Source: Luminiphilus sp. (lineage in GTDB: Bacteria; Pseudomonadota; Gammaproteobacteria; Pseudomonadales; Halieaceae). Taken from it: a stretch of DNA of 60,073 nucleotides. The translations under genes were made by a program, and so were the position numbers. The stretch lies in the NCBI GenBank assembly GCA_028117185.1, contig JAOHHD010000007.1, forward strand, positions 1 through 60,073. The letters run 5' to 3'. A model generated the notes under the pieces. That model saw only the letters and a program-made list of their open reading frames with translations. It did no database searches and was not told the DNA's origin. Below, one piece after another: positions 41,030-50,447 of this stretch (position 1 is the stretch's first letter; the number at the start of each line of letters is the position of its first letter).

Positions 41030-43861
41030 TTAGAAAGAATACCCGAAACGTAAGCCCAAAGTGCGTGGACGCATCATGCTGGATTCAGGGGTGAATTTAC
41101 CAGCAGTCTGCACAACGTACCCTTCTTCCGAAGTAACGTTGTTGACAAAGACTTCTGCCGTCCAGTTGTCCCTAGCGTAGCCCAAACCTAAATTCAGCGT
41201 GGTCGCCGCATCATTCACGTAGCGCGAGTTGGACGGAATGTTGCCATTTGACGTGGCCACCGTACCAAAAGTGCCGCCCTCGTTCTGAATGCTGACACCG
41301 GGGTCGTTGCCATACGCGAGGTTGTGTGTATCGGTCATAAACTCGGCACTGCCCACGATACCTGTGACGGTCTCACCACGGTAAACCAATGCAGCATTCA
41401 CCCAGGCATTGCCGTTCATGATGTCAAAGTCGTAACGCGCGCGGATATTGCCGGAGAAGCTGGGTGCCAATGGCAACTCAGATCCCTTAGGAACACTGAC
41501 GCCTTGTAACTGCTCGTTAATGGCCGTTAACTCTGTATCGAGAATGCTCGCTGCACCCGATAGCGTCAGTCGACCGGTAACCGCCCACATAAAGTCAACG
41601 TCCAAACCGCGCGTTTCAGCGTCACCAACGTTCTCTAGAAATACCAAAAACGCAACGTTGGATGGGTCAAATCGAGCGACCTGCAAATCAGTGATCTCGG
41701 TGCTATAGATACTGGCATTGAGTCGCAGCGTGTTGTTAAACAGCTCAGATTTAATCCCCAGCTCCATGTTCTCCAGCTCATCAGTAGTCGCCACTGCGGG
41801 CACCACATAGCCTTCATAGATACCAGTTTGGTTGCTCGCTAATTGCCCGGCGTTCCGGTTCTGAGCCGCAGGCCGGTACCCTTCTGAATACACACCGTAA
41901 ATCATGATGTCATCGTTAATTCTCCAATCCAGAGAGAATCGAACGATCGTGTCGTCTTCTTCGGTGACACCGCTACTATTGATACTAGAAATATCAAGTC
42001 GGCCTTCCTTAATCGCTTGCAGTGTTGCCGCATTGCTACCGCCGCCTCGGAACATTTCCTTCGCGCTTCCACCGTAAGTCTCTGCTGCCCCCGGGTAGTT
42101 GAGAAGACCCAGGAATTGCTCGTCCGAAAGACTGCCAGCGTTATAGGCGCCTAGTGCCGTAAATCGGTCTGTTGGACTGTTACTGAAGCGGTGGCTATTG
42201 CAGAATCCGTCTGCGGCGCCGCCGCCGCCGTTTCCGCCATAGCGGCACCCGAACGAGAAGTTGGATGCGCCTTGTAGTTGCGTCTCGAGATCGTACTTCC
42301 GAGCGCCAATAGTGGCTGTGAGGTTATCGGTAATATCGAACGCTAACTGACCGAAGAAGGCTAGTTCCTCCTCGGTTCGGCTGTAATCGTTATAGAAAGT
42401 GGTCAGTGGCCCAGTCGGCCCCACTTGATTGGTTCCTGCTACACCTGGGATCGTCTCGTTTGCCAGCTGATACGGCGACTGAGCGGCCGCGCCATAATAC
42501 TGAACCTGAAAGTCACTGAAGGCGTCACCGGTAGAATAGTATTGGAATTCACCCAGCGTTTTGGTTTCGACATCGCTGAAGTACACCCCAGCCATTACGC
42601 GCCAGCGGCGATCAGGATCCGTGCTGATTCTCAGCTCGTGCGTGGTGCGCTCGTTGGTGGTGGTATCTGAGTAAGCTTTCCGAGGATCGAAGCAAGTGTT
42701 CTGGTTCGATGGGCCAGGGGCAGCATAAATGTTACCGCTACACAGATAGTAAGTGATGTAGCCGCCACCATTATTGTAGTGGGTATAGTCGATCAGTGAA
42801 TCGATTTCTCGGTCTAAGTAACCAGCGGCATAGACGATATCGAGTCCGGCAACACGGCCTTCAATGGTCAAGGTGGTCAAGTCGAACTCATCGACGTTAC
42901 TTTCTGGTTGGTACTTAGCCGACTTGTCATCGCCCAGACTGGGGTCGATAAGAAATGATCCTTCTACGTCGAGCTTTTGTGATGAGTGCTGAACAAGGGC
43001 ACTCCAGTCATCAGACACGTCCCACTTAACGCCCACACGGAAGCCGGTATAGGTGGCTTCGTTCCAATCGTCCTTCACTTCCTCCGAGTTGCTAACGCTG
43101 TTCACGACTGTGTCGGGGAAATTTCTGAAGTAGGGGCCGTAACCGATAGAGTTACGATCGATGACAGGGCCTGATGGTGTAAAGGTGGAAGCGGTATTGT
43201 CGATCCAGCCGCCCTGGCGGTTGTTGTAGCCTACCGCGCGAATGGCCAAGCTATCACCGATAGGCATGTTGATCATGCCCTCTACATTGCTGCTGGTATC
43301 GCCGCCATGAGTCGATGACATGCCGACATCCACTCGACCTTGCATTTCGCCAATGACTGGCTTGTTAGTGATCATGCGCATGTTGCCCGCCTGCGAGCTG
43401 GCGCCAAATAGAGTGCCCTGTGGGCCTGCCAGTACTTCAATGCGCTCCAAATCGGCCGCGTACACGTCCAAGTTTCGTCCACCAAAAGAAATCGGTGTCT
43501 CGTCGAGATACAGTGCCACACCCGGTGCGGAACCTTGCGCAGAGGAGACGGTGACCGATCCCTGCTCTGTGGCAGATCCGCGGATGTAGATTTCGCGCAT
43601 ACCGGGCGCGTTACCCGCATCGACTACGTTGGGTAGAAAGTTGACATATTCGTCGAACGTCATGATGCCTTGCTCACGCATCGAATCACCCGACAGGGCA
43701 TTCACAGAGATTGGCACGTCTTGCAGGCTCTCAGCCTGCTTTGTTGCCGTTACGACAACTTCTTCAAGTTGCGCGTGAACGGGGCTAGAAACTAATGGTA
43801 GGAGCGCAAAACCAAGCGCAGCGGCGAGTGGTGTGCGTTGAAAACGATGGGGATGAGACAT
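41030..43861 (-). CDS. TonB-dependent receptor (large)
   Basis: 943-residue outer-membrane transporter. A signal peptide (AAALGFALLPLVSSPVHAQ) precedes the TonB-box region LEEVVVTATKQ, the plug (DVPISVNAL, GPQGTLFGASSQAG) and a barrel ending LGLRFGYSF with the C-terminal phenylalanine needed for assembly. The extracellular loop around 520-580 (FGCRYGGNGGGGAADGFCNSH, shown in part) has a Gly-rich stretch and two cysteines. Substrate unknown; adjacency to sulfotransferases and an Asp/Asn hydroxylase-like gene suggests a cell-surface uptake role for a modified molecule. Own terminator downstream and a long regulatory gap upstream. Confidence 0.92.
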   Translation of the reverse strand: MSHPHRFQRTPLAAALGFALLPLVSSPVHAQLEEVVVTATKQAESLQDVPISVNALSGDSMREQGIMTFDEYVNFLPNVVDAGNAPGMREIYIRGSATEQGSVTVSSAQGSAPGVALYLDETPISFGGRNLDVYAADLERIEVLAGPQGTLFGASSQAGNMRMITNKPVIGEMQGRVDVGMSSTHGGDTSSNVEGMINMPIGDSLAIRAVGYNNRQGGWIDNTASTFTPSGPVIDRNSIGYGPYFRNFPDTVVNSVSNSEEVKDDWNEATYTGFRVGVKWDVSDDWSALVQHSSQKLDVEGSFLIDPSLGDDKSAKYQPESNVDEFDLTTLTIEGRVAGLDIVYAAGYLDREIDSLIDYTHYNNGGGYITYYLCSGNIYAAPGPSNQNTCFDPRKAYSDTTTNERTTHELRISTDPDRRWRVMAGVYFSDVETKTLGEFQYYSTGDAFSDFQVQYYGAAAQSPYQLANETIPGVAGTNQVGPTGPLTTFYNDYSRTEEELAFFGQLAFDITDNLTATIGARKYDLETQLQGASNFSFGCRYGGNGGGGAADGFCNSHRFSNSPTDRFTALGAYNAGSLSDEQFLGLLNYPGAAETYGGSAKEMFRGGGSNAATLQAIKEGRLDISSINSSGVTEEDDTIVRFSLDWRINDDIMIYGVYSEGYRPAAQNRNAGQLASNQTGIYEGYVVPAVATTDELENMELGIKSELFNNTLRLNASIYSTEITDLQVARFDPSNVAFLVFLENVGDAETRGLDVDFMWAVTGRLTLSGAASILDTELTAINEQLQGVSVPKGSELPLAPSFSGNIRARYDFDIMNGNAWVNAALVYRGETVTGIVGSAEFMTDTHNLAYGNDPGVSIQNEGGTFGTVATSNGNIPSNSRYVNDAATTLNLGLGYARDNWTAEVFVNNVTSEEGYVVQTAGKFTPESSMMRPRTLGLRFGYSF

Positions 43862-43890
43862 ACGGATTCCCTTTCTAGAGTGACAGAATG

Positions 43891-43926
43891 ATTGTGATGT
43901 TGCTTTTTATTGTGATGTTGCTTTTT
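43891..43926. repeat. Tandem 18-bp duplication upstream of the TonB receptor gene
   Basis: ATTGTGATGTTGCTTTTT occurs twice in perfect tandem (43891-43908 and 43909-43926), in the 331-base intergenic region between the divergent receptor and BCCT genes. It lies in the likely 5' leader or promoter of the receptor (minus strand), so it may alter promoter strength or be a duplicated binding site. Confidence 0.8.
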
Positions 43927-43976
43927 ATAGTCATTTAAAAGCCTACCTTGTATTCTCGCGGCCTGCAAACCGATAT

Positions 43977-43993
43977 GCTTGTTTAGAACAAGC
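43977..43993. promoter_or_regulatory. 17-bp palindrome in the receptor/BCCT divergent region
   Basis: GCTTGTT at 43977-43983 and AACAAGC at 43987-43993 form a perfect inverted repeat with a 3-base spacer (TAG); GTTTTTA follows on the plus strand. No gene reads into it from the left on that strand, so an operator or a hairpin in an unannotated transcript is more likely than a terminator. The rest of the 43862-44192 gap shows nothing else clear. Confidence 0.35.
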
Positions 43994-44192
43994 GTTTTTA
44001 GGGCGCTTGAGGTCGCCCGAGACGGGTAAATTGCCTCCGCAAATGGCTCAGTGGCAATGGGCTGAGCGGCCCTATGTGAGGCCCGCCGGACAGCCATACG
44101 ACGGGGTTTGGGTGCGTTCGCTCTTGATGCGACCCCGCCGCGGATAACCCATCATCGGTTACACTGCGGCTAAATCCTCTAGAAATTGACTT

Positions 44193-46154
44193 ATGACGCG
44201 TTTAGCTTCCTCCGAATTTTCGATTGATCCTGCTGTCTTCTACCCCGCGCTGGTGCTGTTAGCCCTTGGCGTGCTGGCCGTGGTGACGATGCCTGGAGAT
44301 GGTGTCGCGGTTTTTGCGAATTTGCAGGCCGCTATCGTAAAGGCGGCAAGCTGGTTTTATGTGCTGGTGATTGCCCTCATTGCCGTAATGGTGCTGGTGC
44401 TTTCGGTTTCTCGCTATGGCGATATTAAGCTGGGCCCGGATCATGCCGAACCCGATTATGGATTTTTATCCTGGTTTTCCATGTTATTTGCCGCCGGTGT
44501 GGGCGTCGGATTGTTGTTTTACGGCGTTGCTGAGCCGGTATTGCACTTTTTATCGCCCCCGGTTGGTGAGGGAGGCACTGAAGCCGCCGCCGCGGGGGGC
44601 ATTCAACTGACTTATTTGCACTGGGGTTTTAATGCTTGGGCCACGTATGCCGCGGTCGCCATGGTATTGGCGTACTTTGCTTACCGCCATAACCTGCCCT
44701 TAACACTCCGCTCTGCCTTTTACCCTCTGATTGGTGATCGGATTTATGGTCCGCTGGGCGCCTCGGTTGATGTCTTTGCCGTGATTTGTACCACCTGCGG
44801 GATCTCGGTGAGCCTGGGTTTAGGCGTGTTACAGATCAACACGGGGCTTAATTACCTCTTCGGTGTGGCGATAGACGCGTGGATCCAAGTACTACTGATT
44901 TTTGCCACGATGGCAGTGGCGACGGTGTCAGTGATTATGGGGCTGGATTCAGGCATCAAGCGGCTATCTGAGATTAATACTGTGTTGGCCGTCTCGTTGT
45001 TGCTGTTGATCCTATTCGCAGGACCGACGGCACTATTATTATCAGGCACGCTGCAAAATTTTGGCGGGTATATCGCCAGCGTGGTGCCAAGAACTTTTGA
45101 TCTTTATGTCTATGCGCCCACTAACTGGTTGGGGGATTGGACAATTTTTTACTGGGGGTGGTGGATTAGCTGGACACCCTTCGTCGGCATTTTTGTTGCG
45201 CGCATCTCCAGAGGGCGAACCATTCGCGAGTTTCTGATTGGCGTGACCGTTGTGCCCACATTGTTCGTTTGCTTGTGGTTAGGCGTGCTGGGCGGCAGCG
45301 CTATTGATCTGATTTTAAATCAGGGTGTGACGGAACTCGGCGATGCGATTTTAGACAACCCTGCGGTTGGCTTATTCCGGTTCCTCGAGTTTTTGCCTGC
45401 GACCGAGCTGCTGAGCATGATTTGCCTGGGCATGATCGTCATTTTCTTTGTCACCTCGGCCGACAGCGGCGCGATGGTACTCAATATGCTCAGCGCGCGA
45501 GGCCGGGACGACACGCCCGCACTGCAGCGATCAATTTGGACGTTAGTGATTGCCATCACGGCGTCGGTGCTCTTGCTTGGTGGGGGCCTGCAGGCCGCCA
45601 CCATCGCGAGTGCATTGCCCTTTGCGATCGCATTGCTGGGTGCTTTTTGGGGCTTCGCCAAGTCGATTAGAGTCGATGGTGCCAAGCGCCAGGCAGTGTC
45701 GACACCGGCACCGCCGCCAGCACAGGCGCAGCACTGGCGCGAGCGCTTGAACAATCTGTTCGAATACCCCGCTGACTCTGCGGTCCGAGCTTTTCAAAAG
45801 AATACCGTAGTGCCCGCAATGCAGGCCTTTATCGCCGAGTTAGCGGGTCATGGCGTAGATGCGGTCGTGATCAATGAAGCAGACCAAGGCGCGCGACTCG
45901 AGGTCTATCATGGGAATGAGGTGGATTTTGTCTATTCTGTGCAGGAGCGTAGCCACTCGTTACCAGACGCTTCTATCGTCGCCAAAGATCAAGTTGATGC
46001 GATTGTCGATGGTAGTTTCTCCCGCGCTGAGGTGCATCTGGCAGAAGGGGGCCAGGATTACGACGTAATGGGCTGGTCAGAGGAACAGATCATTGTCGAT
46101 ATCCTGAATCAGTACGAGGATCATTTGCACTTTTTACATACGGTACGATCCTGA
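44193..46154 (+). CDS. BCCT family transporter (betaine/choline/carnitine)
   Basis: 653-residue inner-membrane secondary transporter with twelve hydrophobic helices. The BCCT signature is seen as GDWTIFYWGWWISWTPFVG. An early G-rich segment GVGVGLLFYGVAEP marks the substrate-site helix. A C-terminal cytoplasmic tail of about 160 residues (from about 495, with DAVVINEADQGARLE and VMGWSEEQIIVDILNQYEDHLHFLH) is longer than in many members, resembling osmosensing tails of BetT-type proteins. Substrate may be glycine betaine, choline or a related compound; the sequence does not decide. Confidence 0.9.
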   Translation: MTRLASSEFSIDPAVFYPALVLLALGVLAVVTMPGDGVAVFANLQAAIVKAASWFYVLVIALIAVMVLVLSVSRYGDIKLGPDHAEPDYGFLSWFSMLFAAGVGVGLLFYGVAEPVLHFLSPPVGEGGTEAAAAGGIQLTYLHWGFNAWATYAAVAMVLAYFAYRHNLPLTLRSAFYPLIGDRIYGPLGASVDVFAVICTTCGISVSLGLGVLQINTGLNYLFGVAIDAWIQVLLIFATMAVATVSVIMGLDSGIKRLSEINTVLAVSLLLLILFAGPTALLLSGTLQNFGGYIASVVPRTFDLYVYAPTNWLGDWTIFYWGWWISWTPFVGIFVARISRGRTIREFLIGVTVVPTLFVCLWLGVLGGSAIDLILNQGVTELGDAILDNPAVGLFRFLEFLPATELLSMICLGMIVIFFVTSADSGAMVLNMLSARGRDDTPALQRSIWTLVIAITASVLLLGGGLQAATIASALPFAIALLGAFWGFAKSIRVDGAKRQAVSTPAPPPAQAQHWRERLNNLFEYPADSAVRAFQKNTVVPAMQAFIAELAGHGVDAVVINEADQGARLEVYHGNEVDFVYSVQERSHSLPDASIVAKDQVDAIVDGSFSRAEVHLAEGGQDYDVMGWSEEQIIVDILNQYEDHLHFLHTVRS

Positions 46155-46160
46155 CTCCCA

Positions 46161-46997
46161 TTATTGCACGATAGTGACAGGGTGAATGGCCGCTTTCTTG
46201 CGATTGGGGTTCACGTTGAGCATCTCTGGAATCATGGCATTGAGTGCTGCTTGCCGATTCTCAGGGGCTGGGTGCGTACTCAAAAATTCGGCTGGGCGCT
46301 TGTCATCAAGGTCTCCCATCTTTTGCCACAGTGTTACCGCCGCTTCGGGATCAAAACCCGCCTTGGTGGCTAACGACATACCCATGATATCCGCTTCACT
46401 TTCTGCTGTCCGGCTATTAGGCAGTGTTAGCGCCACGTTGGCGGCCATTGCGGCACCGGCCATCGCGGCACCACTATTGTCTGAGGCAACGCCAATGATG
46501 GCGACTCCCAGCGTCGTCGCCATAGCGCGCGACATGCGCTCGGCTGTGTGATTCGCCAGCGCGTGCGATATTTCGTGGCCCATTATTTGCGCAAATTCAT
46601 CATCGGTTAACTCAAGCTTGTCGAATAATCCGGTATAAGCGGCCATGCGCCCGCCCGCCATGCACCACGCATTGACGGTATCGGGGTCATCAACAATCGC
46701 AACGCTCCATTTCCACTTTGCACTTTCGGGAAACTCAGACACCGCGACAGATACCAAGCGACCGGTGATGCGCGCCACTCGCGCTACGATCAAGGGATCG
46801 TCGACAAGCTTGTCTTCATCATCAAGCTGACGCACGGTACTGAGGTACGCGGTTTCCGATTCGATGATCGCGGCATCTGGGGAGATCAAGATAAACTGAT
46901 TGCGGCCTGTTGGGCTCGTGCTGCAACTGACCAGCAGCACAAGACAGCTGACAAGCCATAGGCATTGATGACGAAAACATCGGCAGGCATTTTCCAT
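46161..46997 (-). CDS. M48 family zinc metallopeptidase, lipoprotein
   Basis: Periplasmic or outer-membrane protease of about 278 residues (start at 46997, MENACRC; the open frame to 47042 gives alternatives, e.g. ATG at 47018). A lipobox LLVSC follows a hydrophobic segment; the zinc motif HEISH and the downstream third-ligand glutamate in EAD (SRTAESEADIMGM) are present. The HPAPENRQ segment is the loop typical of LoiP/YggG and BepA-like members. Role is presumably quality control of outer-membrane proteins. Convergent with the BCCT gene, 6 bases apart. Confidence 0.85.
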   Translation of the reverse strand: MENACRCFRHQCLWLVSCLVLLVSCSTSPTGRNQFILISPDAAIIESETAYLSTVRQLDDEDKLVDDPLIVARVARITGRLVSVAVSEFPESAKWKWSVAIVDDPDTVNAWCMAGGRMAAYTGLFDKLELTDDEFAQIMGHEISHALANHTAERMSRAMATTLGVAIIGVASDNSGAAMAGAAMAANVALTLPNSRTAESEADIMGMSLATKAGFDPEAAVTLWQKMGDLDDKRPAEFLSTHPAPENRQAALNAMIPEMLNVNPNRKKAAIHPVTIVQ

Positions 46998-47098
46998 GAG
47001 TCTTGATCCCAGAGCCATTGTGATAACCGGAAGCCTAGCCAAAACCCGCCTTGGTGACTATGGCATTTCTCACAGCTTAACCCAGCGGTGTCACAGCA

Positions 47099-48112
47099 CT
47101 ACCCTGGCTCTGATTCCTCGCCTGCAAGCACCCGCAAAAGGCCTTTATAGACACCGCGCGCGTTGGACTCGCCGATAATGACGCGGTAAACGTCCTCGCT
47201 AATAGGCAAGCTGATACGCTTTTCGCGCGCTAATTCAATGACGGTCGGCGCGCTTTTGACGCCCTCTGCCACCATATGCATGCTGCTGATGATCTCGTCG
47301 ATTGGGCGCCCTCTCGCTAACTCCATCCCTACGTGGCGGTTTCTACTGTGTGGGCTGGTGCATGTGGCGATCATATCGCCCATACCGGCGAGGCCTGAAA
47401 ATGTATTGGCGTTGCCGCCGAGTGCACTGCCGAGTCTGCTCATTTCCGCCAAGCCACGTGTGATCAGTGCCGCCCGTGTATTATCGCCAGCGCCAAGCCC
47501 ATCGCCCATCCCCACTGCAATGGCGATGATATTTTTTAGCACGCCGCCCAACTCACATCCGATCACGTCGCGGTTGGTATACACGCGAAATAGCCCAGCA
47601 TTTAGCACGGGTTGCAATCGAAGAGCGGCCTCATGTTGTGTGAGCGCCAGAACACTCGCTGCTGCTTGACCTGTGACGATTTCTCGAGCGAGATTAGGTC
47701 CGGTCAATACGCCGGGAATATTGGTGGGCGCCATTTCTGCGATGATTTGAGTCATGCGCATGCGGCTGCCTTTCTCTAAACCTTTACTGAGGCTGATGAC
47801 CGGTATGTGCTTGGGTAACTGCGTGAGCGCGCTGTCCAGAACCTCGCGAAAGTGGCTGCTGGGCACCGCAATCAGTACCGCATCGGCTTCAGAAACCGCC
47901 GACTGGATATTATCGGTCGCTGTCAGTTTGGGGTGTAGCGCCGCATCCTCTAAATATCTGTAGTTCCGATGCTCACTATTGACTTGATTGACTATCGTCG
48001 CGTCGCGCGCCCATAGCACGGTCTGGCAGTTGCGACTGATCACTGAGGCGGTAGTGGTTCCCCACGAACCACCGCCAAGCACGGCGATTTTAGATGGTTT
48101 CACGTGCAACAT
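47099..48112 (-). CDS. gpsA: Glycerol-3-phosphate dehydrogenase [NAD(P)+]
   Basis: 337-residue cytoplasmic enzyme reducing dihydroxyacetone phosphate to glycerol-3-phosphate. The N-terminal NAD motif VLGGGSWGTT (11-20), the GPNLAREI segment and the catalytic lysine region GVLKNIIAIAVG with the C-terminal GLAGMGDMIATCTS motif are typical GpsA. Its start codon overlaps the end of plsB by 23 bases, so it is the last gene of the phospholipid-precursor operon and supplies the substrate of the acyltransferase encoded just before. Confidence 0.95.
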   Translation of the reverse strand: MLHVKPSKIAVLGGGSWGTTTASVISRNCQTVLWARDATIVNQVNSEHRNYRYLEDAALHPKLTATDNIQSAVSEADAVLIAVPSSHFREVLDSALTQLPKHIPVISLSKGLEKGSRMRMTQIIAEMAPTNIPGVLTGPNLAREIVTGQAAASVLALTQHEAALRLQPVLNAGLFRVYTNRDVIGCELGGVLKNIIAIAVGMGDGLGAGDNTRAALITRGLAEMSRLGSALGGNANTFSGLAGMGDMIATCTSPHSRNRHVGMELARGRPIDEIISSMHMVAEGVKSAPTVIELAREKRISLPISEDVYRVIIGESNARGVYKGLLRVLAGEESEPG

Positions 48113-50447
48113 CCCTCAAGGTGCTAGCACCTCGCTCGGCAATACTCAAAGCTCTGATGACCTCTAGACGCCGTACTAATTGATTTAGATCGTCCGCATA
48201 CCGCGCCAGGCTCTCCTCAGAATCGGTTACACCGCGGTTCATTAATGCTTTCCACGAATTGGCAAATAACAGTTTTCCAATTGAAGCCTCGCTACTGATG
48301 CGCCGCTGCAAGTATGCCTGCTTGCCAAAGCTCATGCATAGGCCGATAAAAGCCTCTTCATCCCCGTCGATGCTGTCAGCTTCTCTCATTAACACATCGG
48401 CTCCAATACTGTAGGCCTCGGCAAAGACCGTTAGTGCAACGTGGGCGAGTTTGGGTGCCATGATGTTGAGTATCTTCCTGCCGTTTTCTCCGCTGTCGCC
48501 AAGTTGACGCTGCCAGTCTGGTACCTCTAGGCAGAGCTCCTCATTAATTTGAGCTTCGAAAGCTTGGCTATCAGGATAGAAAAATTCGAATTTGAACAGG
48601 TCGCGGAGTGCTCGTACTTCACGCCAAAAACAGTCGAGCGCTTTTTCGTCTTTTGCATTTTCGCTGACCGCGAGTAGGGCGACTTCTGCGACGGAACGAC
48701 TCAGGAAAAAATGAACAATAGTATTGCGGTAAAAGCTGGCGATGGGTGCTTGTCCATCGGCAATGCCGTAAACCGTTTCCGGACCGCCATCAAAGGCAGT
48801 AATGATCCCTTCTTTCATCATATTGCTCAGCAGGTTCCGCATATCACTGGCAAAATTTAAATTAAAGTCGGGTGATAACCGAACGCCTCTGCTAGTTGCC
48901 CACTGAGTCATGACGGTGACATCACGAATAATTTCAGCCTCTGTCAACGCACGAGGAAACGCACCAAGTAGTGACGTGGATACGACCGCCGGAAAGGTAG
49001 CCGGTGTCACGCGGTTAGCCTCTACCGCAACCTGAAACGCTATTTTTGAAATAGCGAGTTGGTCACTCGGGTCGGGCGCCATCGGTAGGCAGACTGGCTG
49101 TCCAAAATCGACGTGGATACGCCCCATCGGACGAGCGAGGCTGCGTAAATAACGGATTAGCCAGCCAATTGACTCAGGTGCTTTTGGCGTACCAGATTGC
49201 TCTCGCGCATATTCTTCTGCGTCGCGAATTAAATCGTAAGACACGGAGACAGGGATAATGTGGATATCTTGAGATCCCGCATGATGAGCGCCTTCCAGCA
49301 CATATTTGAGTAGTCCGTATTTTGGGGGCATGAGCTTGCCAAGGCGCGACCGCGTTCCTTCAAATGACCAAGTCATAGGAAAGCGCTTCTCCATTAAATA
49401 CCCAATATATTGTTTGAGGCTGAGCTTGTAGATGTCATTGTCTTGAAAACTGCGACGGATAAAAATGCCACCTGCGCGCCGCAATAAGAAACCAAGGATC
49501 GGCACATTTAAGTTGGCGCCGCCAAAAAAATGCGGCATGGGAAAATTATTATCGAACAATATTTTGGGTACTACGAAGCCGTCGATGTAGGTTTTGTGCG
49601 TCCAAAGTAGTGCCGATGGGTACTGCCGAACAATTTGCCGCACTCGTTCGACATCCCTTGCGTCATATTGGAGCGTCCTGTCATAGCCCAACCCCAAACA
49701 GATGCCACAGACCTTTGCCCACACGTCGAGCCAAAATCGCGTCGGAATAGAGATCATTTCTCTGAGGTACTGGTTCGCCTCTGCACGAACAGCTTTGGTG
49801 GGTCTTTCTGACTCATTCGCGATGGTCAGTAGTCCTGCTTTGAAAGACAGATTGTGACGGAGGCTCTGCCGCACGTAGCGCGGGACTTTGTATCGGCCAC
49901 CAATCAATTGACGTTCAGCGATGTCGAGCACCACCGCTGCCTGGCGAGCCACAAAAACCGCAAAATCCTCGGGCTGCTGTGCCGCAAGCACGCCCGTTTT
50001 CCGGTGAAAGCGGTCGCCAAGATCTTGAGCAGATCCCGGTTCCCCTGAGGTGAGATTGATGCGTTCGGGATGGTGGCGGGCGACATAGCGAGCCAGCCAG
50101 TTGGGTGGTCGTCGCTCACCGCCTCGAATTAAATCTGTCAGCTGAGGACCGCTTCGCGTTTCTCTCTGCGGACTCAACCACGAGATCCGCAGAGGGGCGA
50201 CATAGGCATCTCGATGATTTTGTAATGCGTCGGCTAGCGCCTGAACGCTTAGCGCTTTACGGTCATTTCTGAGGTCCAAGCATAAGATAATAGCCGATCC
50301 TGATGCTGCCTCGTTTGTGGTGATCCATCGTGTGAGTAACTGTTGCTCGTAACTACGCGACGTATCAAGCAGAAAAATAATAGGCGCGTGGGGGGTGGGC
50401 CAAGGGCTTCGCTCAAGCTGCGTTTGCAGCCGCGTTGCCTGTGACAC
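48090..50447 (-). CDS. plsB: Glycerol-3-phosphate acyltransferase PlsB
   Basis: 785-residue inner-membrane-associated enzyme transferring an acyl group to sn-1 of glycerol-3-phosphate. The acyltransferase HX4D block is HKTYID near 285, followed by GGIFIRR and the substrate block FEGTRSRLGKLMPPKYG, as in E. coli PlsB. Start is a GTG directly after the stop of the HAD-PlsC fusion (TGAGTG), so expression is coupled. The length matches gammaproteobacterial PlsB (about 800). Confidence 0.93.
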   Translation of the reverse strand: MSQATRLQTQLERSPWPTPHAPIIFLLDTSRSYEQQLLTRWITTNEAASGSAIILCLDLRNDRKALSVQALADALQNHRDAYVAPLRISWLSPQRETRSGPQLTDLIRGGERRPPNWLARYVARHHPERINLTSGEPGSAQDLGDRFHRKTGVLAAQQPEDFAVFVARQAAVVLDIAERQLIGGRYKVPRYVRQSLRHNLSFKAGLLTIANESERPTKAVRAEANQYLREMISIPTRFWLDVWAKVCGICLGLGYDRTLQYDARDVERVRQIVRQYPSALLWTHKTYIDGFVVPKILFDNNFPMPHFFGGANLNVPILGFLLRRAGGIFIRRSFQDNDIYKLSLKQYIGYLMEKRFPMTWSFEGTRSRLGKLMPPKYGLLKYVLEGAHHAGSQDIHIIPVSVSYDLIRDAEEYAREQSGTPKAPESIGWLIRYLRSLARPMGRIHVDFGQPVCLPMAPDPSDQLAISKIAFQVAVEANRVTPATFPAVVSTSLLGAFPRALTEAEIIRDVTVMTQWATSRGVRLSPDFNLNFASDMRNLLSNMMKEGIITAFDGGPETVYGIADGQAPIASFYRNTIVHFFLSRSVAEVALLAVSENAKDEKALDCFWREVRALRDLFKFEFFYPDSQAFEAQINEELCLEVPDWQRQLGDSGENGRKILNIMAPKLAHVALTVFAEAYSIGADVLMREADSIDGDEEAFIGLCMSFGKQAYLQRRISSEASIGKLLFANSWKALMNRGVTDSEESLARYADDLNQLVRRLEVIRALSIAERGASTLRDVARETI

